Source of the DNA: Betaproteobacteria bacterium
GTDB lineage: Bacteria > Pseudomonadota > Gammaproteobacteria > Burkholderiales > SG8-41
Length of the DNA: 11,857 bases
Reading direction: 5' to 3'
Assembly: GCA_023266245.1 (NCBI GenBank)
Contig: JAHFRO010000052.1
Coordinates: 1-11,857, forward strand
Positions 11,459 through 11,857 of this stretch are shown piece after piece. The translations under genes were made by a program, and so were the position numbers. Each line of letters opens with the position of its first letter. Positions within the stretch are counted from its first letter, which is position 1. The notes below the pieces were generated by a model. The model was not told where the DNA came from. It worked only from the letters and a program-made list of their open reading frames with translations, and made no database searches.

Positions 11459-11857
11459 GATCGAAAAAGGGTTTATCCCCTTTAATTTGCGTGCGATGCA
11501 TTAATCGCCGCGAGCTCGGATCAAAGGCGTCGCGGCGATGCATCGCTTGGGGGTTGTGGCTTCGGCGTAACGCGGCGCTAAGCGCCGCATTAGCCTACGC
11601 CGCAACCGATGCGGCATCGAAGAAAGGTCGATCCCCTTTAATTTGCGTGCGATGCATTAATCGCCGCGAGCTCGGATCAAAGGCATCGCGGCGATGCATC
11701 GCTTGGGGGTTGTGGCTTCGGCGTAACGCGGCGCTAAGCGCCGCATTAGCCTACGCCGCAACCGATGCGGCATCGAAGAAAGGTCGATCCCCTTTAATTT
11801 GCGTGCGATGCATTAATCGCCGCGAGCTCGGATCAAAGGCATCGCGGCGATGCATCG
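11459..11857. repeat. Tandem array of 156-bp palindromic units, running off the right edge
   Basis: The anchor TTTAATTTGCGTGCGATGCA recurs at 11481, 11637 and 11793, an exact 156-bp period. Units 1 and 2 differ at one position (G at 11529, A in unit 2); unit 3 is cut by the window end after 65 bp. A diverged 22-bp partial copy (17 of 22 matches) marks the left boundary near 11459. Each unit carries a bulged hairpin (11493-11546 in unit 1), a perfect 17-bp palindrome GCGGCGCTAAGCGCCGC (11572-11588) within a longer interrupted stem (11552-11607), and a CGATGC-g-GCATCG palindrome (11607-11619). No ORF or transposase is present. Confidence 0.92.

Noticed and set aside
11459..11857. CRISPR array or integron cassette array
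   Set aside because: The whole 156-bp unit repeats with no variable spacers, so it is not CRISPR. Units contain no ORF and there is no integrase; hairpins lack clear attC R-box order.

Overview
The window is G+C-rich (A+T-rich only in short intergenic patches) and compactly coded. The protein families suggest a betaproteobacterium. These are a PhaM-type PHA-granule protein, a betaproteobacterial-looking ECF sigma / Ala-Pro-rich membrane partner / small oxidoreductase-like protein cluster, and several conserved hypothetical proteins I associate with Burkholderiales-like genomes. The taxonomic call is from family content only. I see no rRNA, tRNA, CRISPR array, transposase or phage gene.

Layout. 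Bases 2-772 (+) are the 3' part of a CDGSH iron-sulfur protein fused to a five-helix membrane domain. Three minus-strand genes follow, reading right to left: an EF-G paralogue (5228-3177), a conserved hypothetical protein (3003-2395) and low-specificity threonine aldolase ltaE (1978-947). Going right on the plus strand are a secreted protein of unknown function (5394-6320) and then a tight unit of ECF sigma factor (6530-7102), overlapping single-pass membrane protein, probably its anti-sigma factor (7093-8007), and a small Cys-rich oxidoreductase-like protein (8011-8214). A 407-bp A+T-rich regulatory region follows. It leads to a membrane-anchored lytic transglycosylase (8622-9380) and a cyclophilin-like protein (9401-9772), closed by a terminator. 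Two minus-strand hypothetical genes (9872-10420, 10587-11045) and a divergent phaM-like gene (11116-11388) come next. The window ends inside a tandem array of 156-bp units (11459-11857).

The most unusual non-coding signal is a set of iterated 8-9-nt repeats in the intergenic spaces. In all four checked gaps between co-directional genes (5228->3003, 3003->1978, 6320->6530, 10587->10420), a purine-rich arm lies within about 15 bp of the upstream stop codon. Its inverted, pyrimidine-rich partner lies 16-48 bp before the next start. In the sense strand the polarity is always the same, although two unrelated repeat motifs (GCCAAGRMC type and CACAGAGR type) are used. A fifth, unpaired arm follows the ltaE stop. 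The arms could pair in the transcript into long stem-loops spanning each gap.

Other second-look items are the EF-G paralogue that lacks the GTPase histidine, the CDGSH-membrane fusion, the palindrome-rich leader of the transglycosylase operon, the short PhaM without a basic tail, and the palindromic 156-bp tandem array. I did not find a clearly new defence, mobile or biosynthetic system. The repeat architecture is the best candidate for something undescribed.
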